Origin: Catenulispora sp. GP43
GTDB lineage: Bacteria; Actinomycetota; Actinomycetes; Streptomycetales; Catenulisporaceae
NCBI RefSeq assembly: GCF_041260665.1
Contig: NZ_JBGCCT010000012.1
Coordinates: forward strand, 230,048 to 294,047
Direction: 5' to 3'
Length of the DNA stretch: 64,000 nt
Positions 1-9,938 of the stretch are shown here, one piece after another. The stretch's first letter is position 1. Each line of letters starts with the position of its first letter. The notes beneath the pieces were generated by a model. That model was not told the origin of the DNA. It saw only the letters and a program-made list of their open reading frames with translations, and did not search any database. The position numbers and the translations under genes are program-made.

Positions 1-131
1 GCTACGCCCAGCAGACCTACTCGCTGGCCTCGTACGCCGGCAAGACCGTCACGCTGAAGTTCACCGGCACCAACGACTACGAGGACCCGACCTCGTGGGT
101 CATCGACGACGCCGCGTTGAACGTCGGCTGA
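1..131 (+). CDS. C-terminal end of a probable secreted/cell-surface protein (partial)
   Basis: Only the last 43 codons are present, read from base 3 to a TGA at 129-131. The residues (start YAQQTYSLASYAGKTVTL, end VIDDAALNVG) form alternating beta-strand segments with the pattern 'aGKTVTLKFTGTNDYEDPTSWVIDDAAL'-like spacing typical of the beta-sandwich modules at the end of secreted actinobacterial peptidases and glycosidases. That is a family impression only; the catalytic part lies outside the window. The gene ends 13 bases before a strong hairpin and converges on an oxidoreductase gene. Confidence 0.6.
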   Translation, partial: YAQQTYSLASYAGKTVTLKFTGTNDYEDPTSWVIDDAALNVG

Positions 132-143
132 CACCTGGCGAAA

Positions 144-184
144 AGCCGCTCTCGGCCGCCCTTGGAAGGCGGCCGAGAGCGGCT
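144..184. terminator. Bidirectional intrinsic-type terminator
   Basis: Perfect 17-bp inverted repeat (AGCCGCTCTCGGCCGCC at 144-160 and its complement at 168-184) with a 7-base loop. It lies between the convergent ends of the partial surface-protein gene and the NmrA-like gene and would serve both. Confidence 0.85.
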
Positions 185-197
185 ACAGCTACAGCGC

Positions 198-1031
198 TCA
201 GAACGCCTCGGTGTTCGCCTCGACCCAGCTGCGGAAGTCCCGCGCCTTGTGTCCGGTCAGCGTCTCGACGTCCTCGCTCACCGCGTGCGGGCGCTCCAGG
301 GACTGCGCCCAGAACTTGAGGATGTCGGCCAGGATCGGGGCCGGGACGTAGGCGCCCATCTGCTGGCGCACCTGCTCGACGTCGATCTCCACATACCGGA
401 TCGGGCGGCCGAGCACCTCGCCGATGACGCGGGCCTGATCGGCGTGCGTGAGCAGCTCCGGACCGGTGAGGTGGTACGCCTTGCCGGCGTGGCCCTCGGA
501 GGTCAGCGCGGCCACCACGGCATCGGCGATGTCCGCCTCGTGGATCACCGGGGCCGCGGCCTCGGCGTAGGCGCCGCGGACCTCGTCGCCGTGCTTGGTC
601 TGGTAGCTCCACGGCAGGATGTTGCCGGCGAAGGTGTCCGGCCGCAGGAACGTCCAGCTCATCCCGGAGGCGCGGAGCAGCTGCTCGAGCTCGTGGTGCC
701 GGGTGGCGATCGGGCCGTCCTGCGCCTCGACGCCGTCGTCGACCGCGCCGGAGGACAGCAGGACCACGTGCCGCACGCCGGCGGCTTCGAAGGCCGCGAC
801 CAGCTCCGCGCCGACCTCCGGCGCGGGGAACAGGAACACCGACTCGACACCGTCGAGCGCCGGCCGCACGGACGCCACGTCGGCCAGGTCCGCGGCCACC
901 GTCTCGACCCCGGCCGGCCACTGCGCCCGCTCCGGCCGGCGGCTCAGCGCCCGCACCGGCTGCCCCTCGTCGGCCAGGCGCTCCACGACGACGCGGCCGA
1001 CGTTACCGGTGGCACCAGTGATCAGGATCAT
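198..1031 (-). CDS. NmrA/SDR-type NAD(P)-binding oxidoreductase
   Basis: 277 residues. The N-terminus MILITGATGNVGRVVVERL carries the Rossmann dinucleotide-binding motif GATGNVG (residues 6-12). The rest matches the atypical-SDR NmrA/NAD(P)H-dependent quinone-oxidoreductase pattern (..DGVESVFLFP.., ..VLLSSGAV..). Family members reduce quinones or act as redox-sensing regulators; the substrate is unknown. An in-frame start 16 codons upstream exists, but ATG 1031 is preferred because it follows GGGAGAA and begins directly with the first beta strand. It is transcribed away from the WYL regulator, with 128 bp between them that must hold both promoters, so that regulator may control it. Confidence 0.85.
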   Translation of the reverse strand: MILITGATGNVGRVVVERLADEGQPVRALSRRPERAQWPAGVETVAADLADVASVRPALDGVESVFLFPAPEVGAELVAAFEAAGVRHVVLLSSGAVDDGVEAQDGPIATRHHELEQLLRASGMSWTFLRPDTFAGNILPWSYQTKHGDEVRGAYAEAAAPVIHEADIADAVVAALTSEGHAGKAYHLTGPELLTHADQARVIGEVLGRPIRYVEIDVEQVRQQMGAYVPAPILADILKFWAQSLERPHAVSEDVETLTGHKARDFRSWVEANTEAF

Positions 1032-2105
1032 GAGTTCTCCCAGGTTCGTGATGATGAGCGGTGGTGAGCGGTGCCTCATCGGCCCCGCATGAGTAACACT
1101 AGGAAGACTTGAGGACAGGTTCGGTCCTCGTTTCGCAGTGGATTTCCCAAGGGGGGCTCATGCTTCAGACCTCGGCCCGGCTGTTGCGTCTGCTGTCCCT
1201 GCTCCAGTCACGCCCCGACTGGCAGGGCACCGAACTCGCCGACCGCCTGGACGTCACCACCCGCACGGTCCGCCGCGACATCGACCGGCTGCGCGACCTC
1301 GGATATCCCGTGGACTCCACCCCGGGCATAGCCGGCGGCTACCGTCTCGGCGTCGGCGCGGCCCTTCCCCCGCTGCTGCTGGACGACGACGAGGCGGTGG
1401 CCGTGGCGGTCGGCCTGCGCGGCGCGGCGGCGGGCTGGGTGACCGGGATCGAGGAGAGCTCGCTGCGGGCGCTGAGCAAGATCGAGCAGATCCTGCCCTC
1501 GCGGCTGCGCCACCGGGTCAGCGGTCTGCAGTCCGCGATCATGCTGCTGCCCGGCGACTGCCCGGTCGTCGACGCCGACGTGCTCACCGCCCTGGCCTCG
1601 GCCTGCCGGGCCCACGAGGGCGTCCGCTTCGGCTACCGGGACAGCACACGGCGCGTCGAGCCCTACCGCCTGGTCCGCGCGGGGCGGAACTGGTACCTGC
1701 TCGCGTACGACCTGGACCGGGCCGACTGGCGCACCTTCCGCGTGGACCGCGTCGGGCGCCCGATCCAGCCCGGCGCCCGGTTCACCCCGCGTCCGGAGCC
1801 CGCCGGGGACACGGCGACGTACGTCTCCGACTCGCTGACCCGCGCGCCGTACCAGTACCAGGCCACGATCTTGTTCCACGCACCGCTGGCGGACGTCGCC
1901 CAGACCACCAGCCCGACCGCCGGCCGCCTCGAAGCGCGCGACGAGAACTCGTGCCTGTACCACACCGGCGCCGAAGCCCTCGACAGCATCGCGATCTACA
2001 TCGCGCTCAAGGGGTTCGACTTCGAGGTGTTGGATCCGCCGGAGCTGAAGGATTTCGTGGCCGAACTCGGTGCGCGGCTCACGCGGTCCGCCGCTACCCC
2101 CGCCG

Positions 2106-3572
<1,467 letters not shown>

Positions 3573-3734
3573 GCGACCTCCGTTCGGGAACGCCAGAATG
3601 CCGATGCAGTAACGCTAGCGGGCCCGCGGAGACTGTGCCTTCCGAGACAGGCCGCGGGCACGAGACCATAACGATCAGCGAGGCCGGCCGGCCTCGCACT
3701 ACTGAACGCCCCCGACCGGGGGTAGGAGGTGACC

Positions 3735-4391
3735 GTGTACGACACGACAATGTCCCGCCAGGGCTACGGGATCTCGACGAACACCCTGTTCGCGCGCACC
3801 ATGGGCTTCGTCGCCGCCACCGCGGCGCTGTTCGCGCTCGGCGCCTACACCGGCCGCAACCTGGCCCACGGCGCCGGCTTCATCGCGTTCATCGCCGCCT
3901 TCGCGGCCCTGATCGCGATGCGCTTCACCGCGGCCCGCTCGCCCCAGGCCACGGTGCTCCTGCTCGGCGCGTTCGGGTTGCTCATGGGCATCGCGATGGC
4001 GCCGACCCTGGTCTTCTACGCGACCACCGACCCGAAGGCCCTGTGGCAGGCCGGCGCCGCCACCGCGCTGTTCGTCGGCGCCCTGGGCTCGGCCGGCTAC
4101 GCCACCGAGCGCGACCTGTCCGGGGTGGCCCGGGCGAGCTTCTGGGCCCTGGTGGCGCTGCTGGTCTTCGGCGTCGTGGCCATCTTCGTGCGCATCCCGC
4201 ACGCCTCGGTGATCTACAGCGTGGCCGGCCTGGTGATCTTCGCCGGCTTCACCCTCGTGGACTTCCAGCGGCTGCGCCGGGTGCAGAACATCCAGTCGGC
4301 GCCGCTGCTGGCCGCGTCGATCTTCCTGGACATCCTGAACGTGTTCCTGTTCTTCCTCAGCCTGTTCGGCGGGAACGGACGACGCAACTGA
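3735..4391 (+). CDS. Bax inhibitor-1/YccA-family membrane protein
   Basis: 218 residues with about seven hydrophobic helices. The family hallmarks are near the C-terminus: FTLVDFQRLRR and SIFLDILNVFLFFLSLFG. BI-1 proteins are inner-membrane proteins proposed to be pH-gated calcium leak channels or FtsH-linked modulators. GTG 3735 is chosen because AGGAGGT at 3724-3730 lies five bases upstream; the GTG at 3729 overlaps the ribosome-binding site and ATG 3750 is too far away. It ends 9 bp before the convergent MFS gene. Confidence 0.85.
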   Translation: MYDTTMSRQGYGISTNTLFARTMGFVAATAALFALGAYTGRNLAHGAGFIAFIAAFAALIAMRFTAARSPQATVLLLGAFGLLMGIAMAPTLVFYATTDPKALWQAGAATALFVGALGSAGYATERDLSGVARASFWALVALLVFGVVAIFVRIPHASVIYSVAGLVIFAGFTLVDFQRLRRVQNIQSAPLLAASIFLDILNVFLFFLSLFGGNGRRN

Positions 4392-4400
4392 CCCGCGGTA

Positions 4401-5678
4401 TCAGACCGACGCGCTGACCGCCGGTTCGGCTCCATGTAGGGGATGTGGAGCCGTGGCCGGCGGCAGATCCCGGACCGGCCGCAGGGGCGAGATCAGCAGG
4501 ACCAGTCCCGCGGCCGGCACCCCGGCGGTCGTGATCCACATCGCGGTGGGCACGCCGGCCAACGCGCCGAGTACGCCGCCGAGCAGAGCACCGAGCGGGA
4601 GCGTCCCGTAGTTGATGAACGAGGCGCTGGCGTTGACGCGCCCCAACAACCCCGGCGGGCAGTACGCCTGCACGAAGCCGGCCTTGATGACGTTGCCCGC
4701 GACCACACCTGCCGAGACGCTGAACGCCCCGACCAGATAGCACAGAGTCCCGATCCCCTTGGCCGTCGCCGCGATCAGCACCGCGGGCAGCGCGAACCCG
4801 ACCTCGAACAGCAGCGTCGCGCGCGCCGTGCCGATCCGTGCGGCGACCCGCCGGACCAGGAACGCCCCGAAAACCCCGCCGGTGCTCGCCGCGGCCACCA
4901 ACAGGCCGACCGTCCCCGCGCCGAACCCGACGTCGCGGACCAGGAACACCGGCAGGATCGACTGATAGGCCATCAAGGCCAGGTTCGAGACGCCGCCGAA
5001 CACCGTGAGGGTCCTGATCCACCGGTCCCGCGCGACCAGCCGCAGGCCTTCGGCGATCTCGCGCCGCATCACGCGCTCCACCGGCCGCGGCCGCTTCTCC
5101 TCGGCCCGGATCGATGTCAGACAGAGCACTGACACGACGAACGTCGAGGCGTTGACCAGCATGACGTCGAGCCCGCCGAGCGCCTGCGTCAGCAGCCCGC
5201 CGCCGCCGTTCCCGACGATCTGCGCCGCCGACGCGCTGCCCTGCAGCTTGGCGTTGCCCTCGGCCAGGTCCTCGGACGCGATCAGTGTCGGGAGGTAGGC
5301 GCGGTAGGCGGTCTGGTAGAACACGGAGGCCGCGCCGACCAGCAGCGTCACGGCGAGCAGGTACCCGACGCCGCCGCCGATGAGCGGGACGCTCGCGAGC
5401 AGGGCCCCGGACGCCGCCGCCGAGGCCAGCATCACCGGACGGTGCCGCGTCCGGTCCACCCACACCCCGACCGGCAGCGCGATCACCAGCCACGGCAGCC
5501 AGGCGGCCATGCTGAGCAGGCTGACCGCGAAGGTCCCGGCGTGCAGCGTCGTGATGGCCACCAGCGGCACGGCCACGCTCGTCACGGAGGTGCCGAACTG
5601 GTCGGCGACGTCGCCGACGTAGAAACGGCGGAAGCCGGGGTCGCGGAGCAGCAGGCTGGAAGCGGCGGTCCGCCTCAT
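4401..5678 (-). CDS. MFS transporter (efflux type)
   Basis: 425 residues, about 12 transmembrane helices. The N-terminus LLLRDPGFRRFYVGDVADQFGTSV and the loop PVGVWVDRTRHRPVML match the DHA3/enterobactin-exporter-like MFS group common beside ArsR-type regulators in actinomycetes. Cargo is unknown; drug or siderophore export is the usual role. ATG 5678 overlaps the stop of the upstream regulator gene in an ATGA arrangement, so the pair is translationally coupled. The reading frame stays open upstream to 6266, but that stretch is antisense-like, Arg-rich and overlaps the regulator. Confidence 0.88.
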   Translation of the reverse strand: MRRTAASSLLLRDPGFRRFYVGDVADQFGTSVTSVAVPLVAITTLHAGTFAVSLLSMAAWLPWLVIALPVGVWVDRTRHRPVMLASAAASGALLASVPLIGGGVGYLLAVTLLVGAASVFYQTAYRAYLPTLIASEDLAEGNAKLQGSASAAQIVGNGGGGLLTQALGGLDVMLVNASTFVVSVLCLTSIRAEEKRPRPVERVMRREIAEGLRLVARDRWIRTLTVFGGVSNLALMAYQSILPVFLVRDVGFGAGTVGLLVAAASTGGVFGAFLVRRVAARIGTARATLLFEVGFALPAVLIAATAKGIGTLCYLVGAFSVSAGVVAGNVIKAGFVQAYCPPGLLGRVNASASFINYGTLPLGALLGGVLGALAGVPTAMWITTAGVPAAGLVLLISPLRPVRDLPPATAPHPLHGAEPAVSASV

Positions 5679-6217
5679 TTCCGCGGGAACGACTGGATCT
5701 GCACCGACACCGGCGAGCCGTCGGGGTCCTGCGGCGCACCGGCGTACCGGTCGACGAGCGCCAGCAGATCCGCGTTGAGGGCGGCGAGCTGTTCGGGCGT
5801 CAGCCTGAGGTCCTGCCAGTCCGAGAGCGTGGCAGCGCTCTGCCATTCCGGGCTCCAGTCCTCGGCCAGGAACCGTTCGGTCCGGTCGAAGCACTGCCGC
5901 ACGATGGCGCCGAGGTAGATGCCGAGCGCGCGCTCCCCCGGCATGTCCGACGGCTCGAGCACCTGGCGCTCGTCCACGGCCCGCCACCACCGCTCGCGCT
6001 TCGTGCCGCGCTCGACGTCCTCCTCGATGAAGCCGTGCTCGGCCAGCAGGCGCAGGTGCCAGCTGAGCGTCCCGGTGCTCTCGCCGAGGCGGCCGGCGAG
6101 CGTGGTCGAGGTCGCGGGGCCGTCGGCCTTGAGCGTGTCCAGGATGTCCATGCGGAGCGGATGCGCGAGAGCACGTAGGGATCGGACGTCCATGCGGCGG
6201 ATCGGCTTGGCAGGCAT
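5675..6217 (-). CDS. ArsR-like winged-helix regulator
   Basis: 180 residues. The winged helix occupies about residues 8-75 (SLRALAHPLRMDILDTLKADGPATSTTLAGRLGESTGTLSWHLRLLAEHGFI). The C-terminal part resembles regulators paired with MFS exporters and has no obvious metal-binding cysteine cluster. It is the first gene of a coupled pair with the MFS transporter and probably represses its own operon through the repeat-rich promoter just upstream. The -10-like TACGGT ends seven bases before the ATG, implying a leaderless mRNA; no Shine-Dalgarno sequence is seen. Confidence 0.85.
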   Translation of the reverse strand: MPAKPIRRMDVRSLRALAHPLRMDILDTLKADGPATSTTLAGRLGESTGTLSWHLRLLAEHGFIEEDVERGTKRERWWRAVDERQVLEPSDMPGERALGIYLGAIVRQCFDRTERFLAEDWSPEWQSAATLSDWQDLRLTPEQLAALNADLLALVDRYAGAPQDPDGSPVSVQIQSFPRK

Positions 6218-6223
6218 GCCGCC

Positions 6224-6269
6224 ACCGTACTCTTACAGAGAATCCTCTGCAAAGAGTCATCTGCAAGAG
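6224..6269 (-). promoter_or_regulatory. Promoter/operator of the ArsR-MFS operon
   Basis: On the minus strand TTGCAG, 17 bases and TACGGT form a plausible promoter ending just before the ArsR start codon. The same stretch holds three copies of one motif on the two strands: CTCTTACAGAG (6230-6240), CTCTGCAAAGAG (6245-6256) and TCTGCAAGAG (6260-6269). They pair as inverted repeats, as expected of an autoregulatory operator overlapping a core promoter. Confidence 0.6.
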
Positions 6270-6279
6270 GGTCCGGCGG

Positions 6280-7578
6280 TCAGTTCACGCAGGCGACACC
6301 GCCCACGGTGGTGGCGTCGGAGACGGACGGCGGCGCGGCGGTCGGAACGGTCCGCGCGACAGACGCCCGATGCGCGCTGCTCGCGCTGTGGCCGGCGGCC
6401 TTGGCACCCGAGAAGTACTGCTTCATCGCGGCCTGGATCTTCGCCGGGTCGACCAGGTTCACGTCCTCGCCGTCCTGCGTCGTGAAGCCCTCGACGGGCA
6501 GCGTGTGGAACTGGATCCGCCCGGCCTTCAGGCCGCCGGCCTTGGTGATCAGGGAGAGCACGTCGAAGCCGTTGTCCACGACGACGTCCCGCTTCAGCGC
6601 GCCGACCAGGTCCGAGAGCTTGCCGAGGTCGGTGAGCACGCCGTCGTCGGCCAGCTTGCGCTGCACCGCCGACAGGAACGCCTGCTGCCGCCGGGTCCGG
6701 TCCAGGTCGCCGCCGGGCAGGCCGTGCCGTTGCCGGACGAACGCCAGTGCCTTCGAGCCGTCCAGGGTCTGCACGCCGGCCGGGAAGTCGGCGCCGGAGT
6801 AGTCGTCCTGCACCGCGTTGTTCAGGCACACGGTCACGCCGCCCAGAGCCGTCGCCACGTCGTAGAAGCCGGCCAGGTTCACCTCGGCGAAGTGGTCGAT
6901 CGGGACGTTCAGCAGGGCCTGCACCGCGGCGATCGCCGAGGCCCGGCCGGCCTCGCGGCCCGCGGCCTGCAGGGCGTCGCCGGTCGGCCCGTTGCCGGTC
7001 TTCGCCAGCGCCGCCTCCCGGGCCGCCTTGGCCCGGCCGTAGGCCTCCTTGATCTTGTGCCAGCCCTGGTTCGGGATGTCGACCCAGTCGTCGCGCGGCA
7101 CCGACACCGCGGTGGCCGGCGAGCCGTCGGCCGGGACGTGCAGCAGGATCAGGGTGTTGGTGTTGTAGCCGCCGACGTCGCTGGAGGAGCCGGCGTGCAG
7201 CTCGCCGAGCACCGCGCGCGGCAGGTCGTGGCCCTGGTTGTCGCGGCGCGAGTCCAGGCCCATCAGCAGGATGTTGACCGAGCCGTCGTGCGACTTCGGG
7301 ATGGTCCCGCCGAGCGCGGCCGAGCGCTGGAAGCCGCCCAGCACCGCGGCCCGCAGCCAGGCCCCGGTGACGCTGACCAGCAGCACCGACATCGACAGCG
7401 TCGAGGCCGCCGCCCACAGCCAGCGCGAGCGCCGGCTCCGGGGGGCCCGCGCGGGCGGCCGGGGACGGGGCCCGGGTCGGCGACCATTGGGTCCGGCGGC
7501 GTACGGCGTTCCCGATGATGGTTGGTGCACATATCCAGCAAACCGCGTGAAGCGGCGTACCCTCAGGCGACACGCCAT
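6280..7578 (-). CDS. LytR-CpsA-Psr (LCP) family protein
   Basis: 432 residues. A basic, Pro/Arg-rich cytoplasmic N-terminus is followed by one transmembrane helix (about 53-75, WLWAAASTLSMSVLLVSV) and an extracellular LCP domain. Recognisable parts are VNILLMGLDSRRDNQG, NTLILLHVPADGSPATAVSVPRDDWVDIP and ALAFVRQRHGLPGGDLDRTRRQQAFL, where the conserved Asp/Arg residues bind the polyprenyl pyrophosphate head group. LCP enzymes transfer anionic glycopolymers from lipid carrier to peptidoglycan. The start is uncertain: ATG 7578 has no clear ribosome-binding site. It is divergent from the DUF1003 gene with only 38 bp between them. Confidence 0.85.
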   Translation of the reverse strand: MACRLRVRRFTRFAGYVHQPSSGTPYAAGPNGRRPGPRPRPPARAPRSRRSRWLWAAASTLSMSVLLVSVTGAWLRAAVLGGFQRSAALGGTIPKSHDGSVNILLMGLDSRRDNQGHDLPRAVLGELHAGSSSDVGGYNTNTLILLHVPADGSPATAVSVPRDDWVDIPNQGWHKIKEAYGRAKAAREAALAKTGNGPTGDALQAAGREAGRASAIAAVQALLNVPIDHFAEVNLAGFYDVATALGGVTVCLNNAVQDDYSGADFPAGVQTLDGSKALAFVRQRHGLPGGDLDRTRRQQAFLSAVQRKLADDGVLTDLGKLSDLVGALKRDVVVDNGFDVLSLITKAGGLKAGRIQFHTLPVEGFTTQDGEDVNLVDPAKIQAAMKQYFSGAKAAGHSASSAHRASVARTVPTAAPPSVSDATTVGGVACVN

Positions 7579-7616
7579 GACGGACGGTTTGTGAGGGTTC
7601 GACTATTTTATGGCCT

Positions 7617-8516
7617 GTGAGCCTCTACACGTCCATGCGCCATCCCCACGTCCACCGGCGGATCCGGCACGGCCACGCCCGGATCGAGCACGAGTACGCC
7701 GGCTCCGGGACCGGCGGGCGGCTGGCGGCGTGGATCACCCGCAGGCTGGGGTCGATGTGGACGGTCTACGTGTGCGTGGCGCTGACCGTGGTGTGGATGC
7801 TGCTGGGCTCGCGGGCGTTCCTCGGGTTCGACCCGTATCCGTACCCGTTCATGCTGTTCCTGGGCAATGTGGTGCAGCTGCTGCTGATCTTCGTCATCCT
7901 GCTCGGGCAGCAGGTGCTCGGCCGCACCGGCGACCGGCGCGCGGTCCAGACCTTCGAGGACGCCGAGGCGATCCTGCACGACTGCGAGCAGATCCAGAAC
8001 CACCTCATCGCCCAGGACCGGCACCTGGCGGCGTGCGTGGTGCTGGACGAGATCGAGCAGTTCCAACTGACCGCCGCCGCCGAGCGCTTCGCCGCCCCGC
8101 CGTCGATGGCCGACGAGCACATCGGCGTCAACGCCCGGCTGGCCGCCCGGATCACCGCGCGGTGCGGCACCATGCCCGCCTTCTACGTCGCGGCGGCGTT
8201 CCAGCTGGTGTGGATCACGCTGGCGCAGACCGGGGTGCTGCGCTTCGACCCGTACCCGTTCGCGTTCCTGCTGTTCCTGTCGAGCCTGGCCCAGCTGCTG
8301 CTGATGTTCGTGATCATGCTCGGCCAACAGGTCCTGGGCCGCGCCGCCGACCGGCGCGCGGAGATGACGTTCCGCGACGCCGAGGCGGTGCTGCGGGCCT
8401 GCGAGCGGCTGCAGGCGCACCTGCGGGCCCAGGACCTCGCGATCCGGCACGTGGTGGAGCACATGACGGCGTGCGGGGAGCGGCGGGACGGCGCGAGTCG
8501 GACCGCGGCCCTTTAG
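7617..8516 (+). CDS. Membrane protein with two tandem DUF1003 domains
   Basis: 299 residues made of two homologous halves (about 30-145 and 175-285). Each has a hydrophobic hairpin around a FDPYP motif (FLGFDPYPYPFMLFLGNVVQLLL and LRFDPYPFAFLLFLSSLAQLLL), then LGQQVLGR.DRRA and an amphipathic helix. DUF1003 proteins usually carry one copy; function is unknown. GTG 7617 is used; a -10-like TATTTT at 7604-7609 lies seven bases before it, so the mRNA may be leaderless. ATG 7635 is an alternative. Confidence 0.75.
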   Translation: MSLYTSMRHPHVHRRIRHGHARIEHEYAGSGTGGRLAAWITRRLGSMWTVYVCVALTVVWMLLGSRAFLGFDPYPYPFMLFLGNVVQLLLIFVILLGQQVLGRTGDRRAVQTFEDAEAILHDCEQIQNHLIAQDRHLAACVVLDEIEQFQLTAAAERFAAPPSMADEHIGVNARLAARITARCGTMPAFYVAAAFQLVWITLAQTGVLRFDPYPFAFLLFLSSLAQLLLMFVIMLGQQVLGRAADRRAEMTFRDAEAVLRACERLQAHLRAQDLAIRHVVEHMTACGERRDGASRTAAL

Positions 8517-8517
8517 G

Positions 8518-9369
8518 TCAGATGACGCCGGCCGCGACCAGGGTGCCGATGACCAGCAGCGTCCCGGCGGTCAGCAGATTGGCGCCGCGGTCGATCCACG
8601 GCGCGGTGAGCAACTTGGCCCCGGCCGCGGTCGCCGTGGTCAGCCCGACGATCGTGGCGACGGTGACCGCCGCGAACGCGATCAGCGAGCCGATCGAGGC
8701 CCCGACGCCGACGGCCCCGGCGGCCAGGAAGACCGGCAGGATCGTGAGATCCGGCGAGGCCGCCGCGCCGAAGGGGACCAGGAAGGCGGCCAGGCCTCGA
8801 GCGTCGCGCCGCGGGTGGGTCTCGGTGTGGATTTCGGTGTTGGTGTGGAGGCCGGTGTTGGTGTGGAGGCCGGTGTTGATGTGGAGGCCGGTGTTGGTGT
8901 GGAGGTCGGTGTTGGTGTGGAGGTCGGTGCGCTCCAGCGTCGCGATGCCGTGGGCGTGCTCGTGCACGTGGTCGGGGTGGTGGTCATGGCCGTGATCGCC
9001 GTGATCATGCGCGTGCCCGTGATCATGGTCGTGATCATGGCCGTCATGGCTGTGCCCGTGGCCGCGCCCGACCGCCTCCATGACCAGGAACACCAGCCCG
9101 GTGACCAGCAGGATCCCGCCGATCACCACATCGGTGTGCCTGGCGACCGTGGTCCGGAACTGCAATCCGACCACCATCAGGATCGCGCCCAGCAGCAGCG
9201 AGACCAGGACATGCGTGACCCCGGCGGCCAGCGACAGACGCACCGTGCGGCGCGTCGGGTACCGCCTGGTCCGGGACAGAACCGCCAGCGGCATCCAGTG
9301 GTCCGGCATGACGGCGTGGCCGAACCCGACTCCTGCGGCGGCGAGCATCAGAGCGGGAAGCGTCTTCAC
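8518..9369 (-). CDS. Probable nickel/cobalt-type membrane transporter with His-rich repeat loop
   Basis: 283 residues from GTG 9369. The first helix contains GFGHAVMPDHWMPLAV, similar to the metal-binding helix of NiCoT/RcnA/HupE-type carriers (HxxxxDH). After about three helices comes a cytoplasmic loop extremely rich in His and Asp (GHGHSHDGHDHDHDHGHAH), then six-residue repeats (LHTNTG) and three more helices. The loop is the sort that buffers Ni, Co or Zn; the exact cargo is unknown. A -10 TATAGT at 9382-9377 places the transcription start at about the GTG, so it is probably leaderless. It converges on the DUF1003 gene with one base between. Confidence 0.7.
   Translation of the reverse strand: MKTLPALMLAAAGVGFGHAVMPDHWMPLAVLSRTRRYPTRRTVRLSLAAGVTHVLVSLLLGAILMVVGLQFRTTVARHTDVVIGGILLVTGLVFLVMEAVGRGHGHSHDGHDHDHDHGHAHDHGDHGHDHHPDHVHEHAHGIATLERTDLHTNTDLHTNTGLHINTGLHTNTGLHTNTEIHTETHPRRDARGLAAFLVPFGAAASPDLTILPVFLAAGAVGVGASIGSLIAFAAVTVATIVGLTTATAAGAKLLTAPWIDRGANLLTAGTLLVIGTLVAAGVI
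8818..8930 (+). repeat. 18-bp tandem repeat encoding LHTNTG hexapeptides
   Basis: Six imperfect copies of an 18-bp unit (GTGTTGGTGTGGAGGCCG type) lie inside the metal-transporter gene. On the minus strand they encode LHTNTD, LHTNTG, LHINTG, LHTNTG, LHTNTE-like units, adding evenly spaced histidines after the HD-rich stretch. Near identity of copies suggests recent slippage or expansion. Confidence 0.85.
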
Positions 9370-9376
9370 GCGGTCC

Positions 9377-9382
9377 ACTATA
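9377..9382 (-). promoter_or_regulatory. -10 element of leaderless metal-transporter transcript
   Basis: TATAGT on the minus strand ends seven bases before GTG 9369. The -35 region (around 9400-9405, TCGTCA) is weak. No Shine-Dalgarno is present. Confidence 0.45.
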
Positions 9383-9452
9383 GCTTCACATCTTCGCATT
9401 GACGAATATGAGCAAGTATTGCAACCGCCTCTCACCTGCGAGAACTTTGCAG

Positions 9453-9485
9453 TTGCCAGATAGCCTGCGCGCAGATAGTCTGTGC
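9453..9485 (+). promoter_or_regulatory. Promoter and direct-repeat operator of the SRPBCC-MarR operon
   Basis: TTGCCA (9453-9458), 17 bases and TAGTCT (9476-9481) form a promoter. Two copies of CAGATAGYCTGYGC (9457-9470 and 9472-9485) sit 15 bp apart, one on each side of or over the -10. The second copy contains the small dyad CAGA-TAG-TCTG. A MarR dimer encoded by the second gene of the operon is the likely ligand. Confidence 0.55.
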
Positions 9486-9518
9486 ACAGAGCAAATCCAC
9501 CACGGGAGGGGAACCACC

Positions 9519-9938
9519 ATGTGGGAGTACGAGTACAGCGCCACGGCCGAGGTCACGCCGAACGCCGTCTGGACGCTCTGGGCCGACCCGCTCGGCTGGC
9601 ACGCCTGGAACGACGGCGTCGGCGAGGTCGAACTGCACGGCCCGTTCGCCGCCGGCACCGAGTTCACGATGACCCCGCCCGGCGAGGACACCATCCGCAT
9701 GCGGATCACCGAAGTGGTCCCGGACAAGGCCTGGATCGACGTCTGCGAGGTGCCGGGCATGCTGATCACCACCCACCACCTGATCGAGGACCTCGGCGCC
9801 GGCCGCACCAAGGTCACCTACCGCACCGAGATCACCGGCGAGGCCGCCGACCAGGTCGGGCCCGAGATCGGCCCGCAGATCTGCGCCGACTTCCCGGACG
9901 TGGTCGGCAAGCTGCTGGCGCTGGCGGCGGACGCCTGA
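9519..9938 (+). CDS. SRPBCC (polyketide cyclase/START-like) family protein
   Basis: 139 residues forming one helix-grip domain. The start MWEYEYSATAEVTPNAVWTLWADPLGWHAWNDGVGEVELHGPFAAGTEFTM-type pattern and the C-terminal long helix are typical of SRPBCC ligand-binding proteins. Members bind hydrophobic ligands or act in small-molecule metabolism. ATG 9519 follows GGGAGGGG by about seven bases. Its TGA overlaps the ATG of the MarR gene (TGATG), so the two are coupled; pairing with a MarR regulator suggests a ligand-responsive unit. Confidence 0.85.
   Translation: MWEYEYSATAEVTPNAVWTLWADPLGWHAWNDGVGEVELHGPFAAGTEFTMTPPGEDTIRMRITEVVPDKAWIDVCEVPGMLITTHHLIEDLGAGRTKVTYRTEITGEAADQVGPEIGPQICADFPDVVGKLLALAADA

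Noticed and set aside
100..921. Long Arg/Gly-rich frame antisense-shifted to the NmrA-type gene
   Set aside because: Shadow of a high-GC gene; composition is Arg/Gly/Pro-rich and no domain is visible. Many similar frames were discarded throughout.
4357..5739. 460-codon minus-strand frame overlapping the MFS gene
   Set aside because: Out-of-frame shadow; the MFS frame has clear membrane helices and a coupled start.
8940..9075. Plus-strand hydrophobic ORF through the His-rich region
   Set aside because: Val/Met-rich antisense translation of the HD repeat; the minus-strand frame has a coherent transporter.
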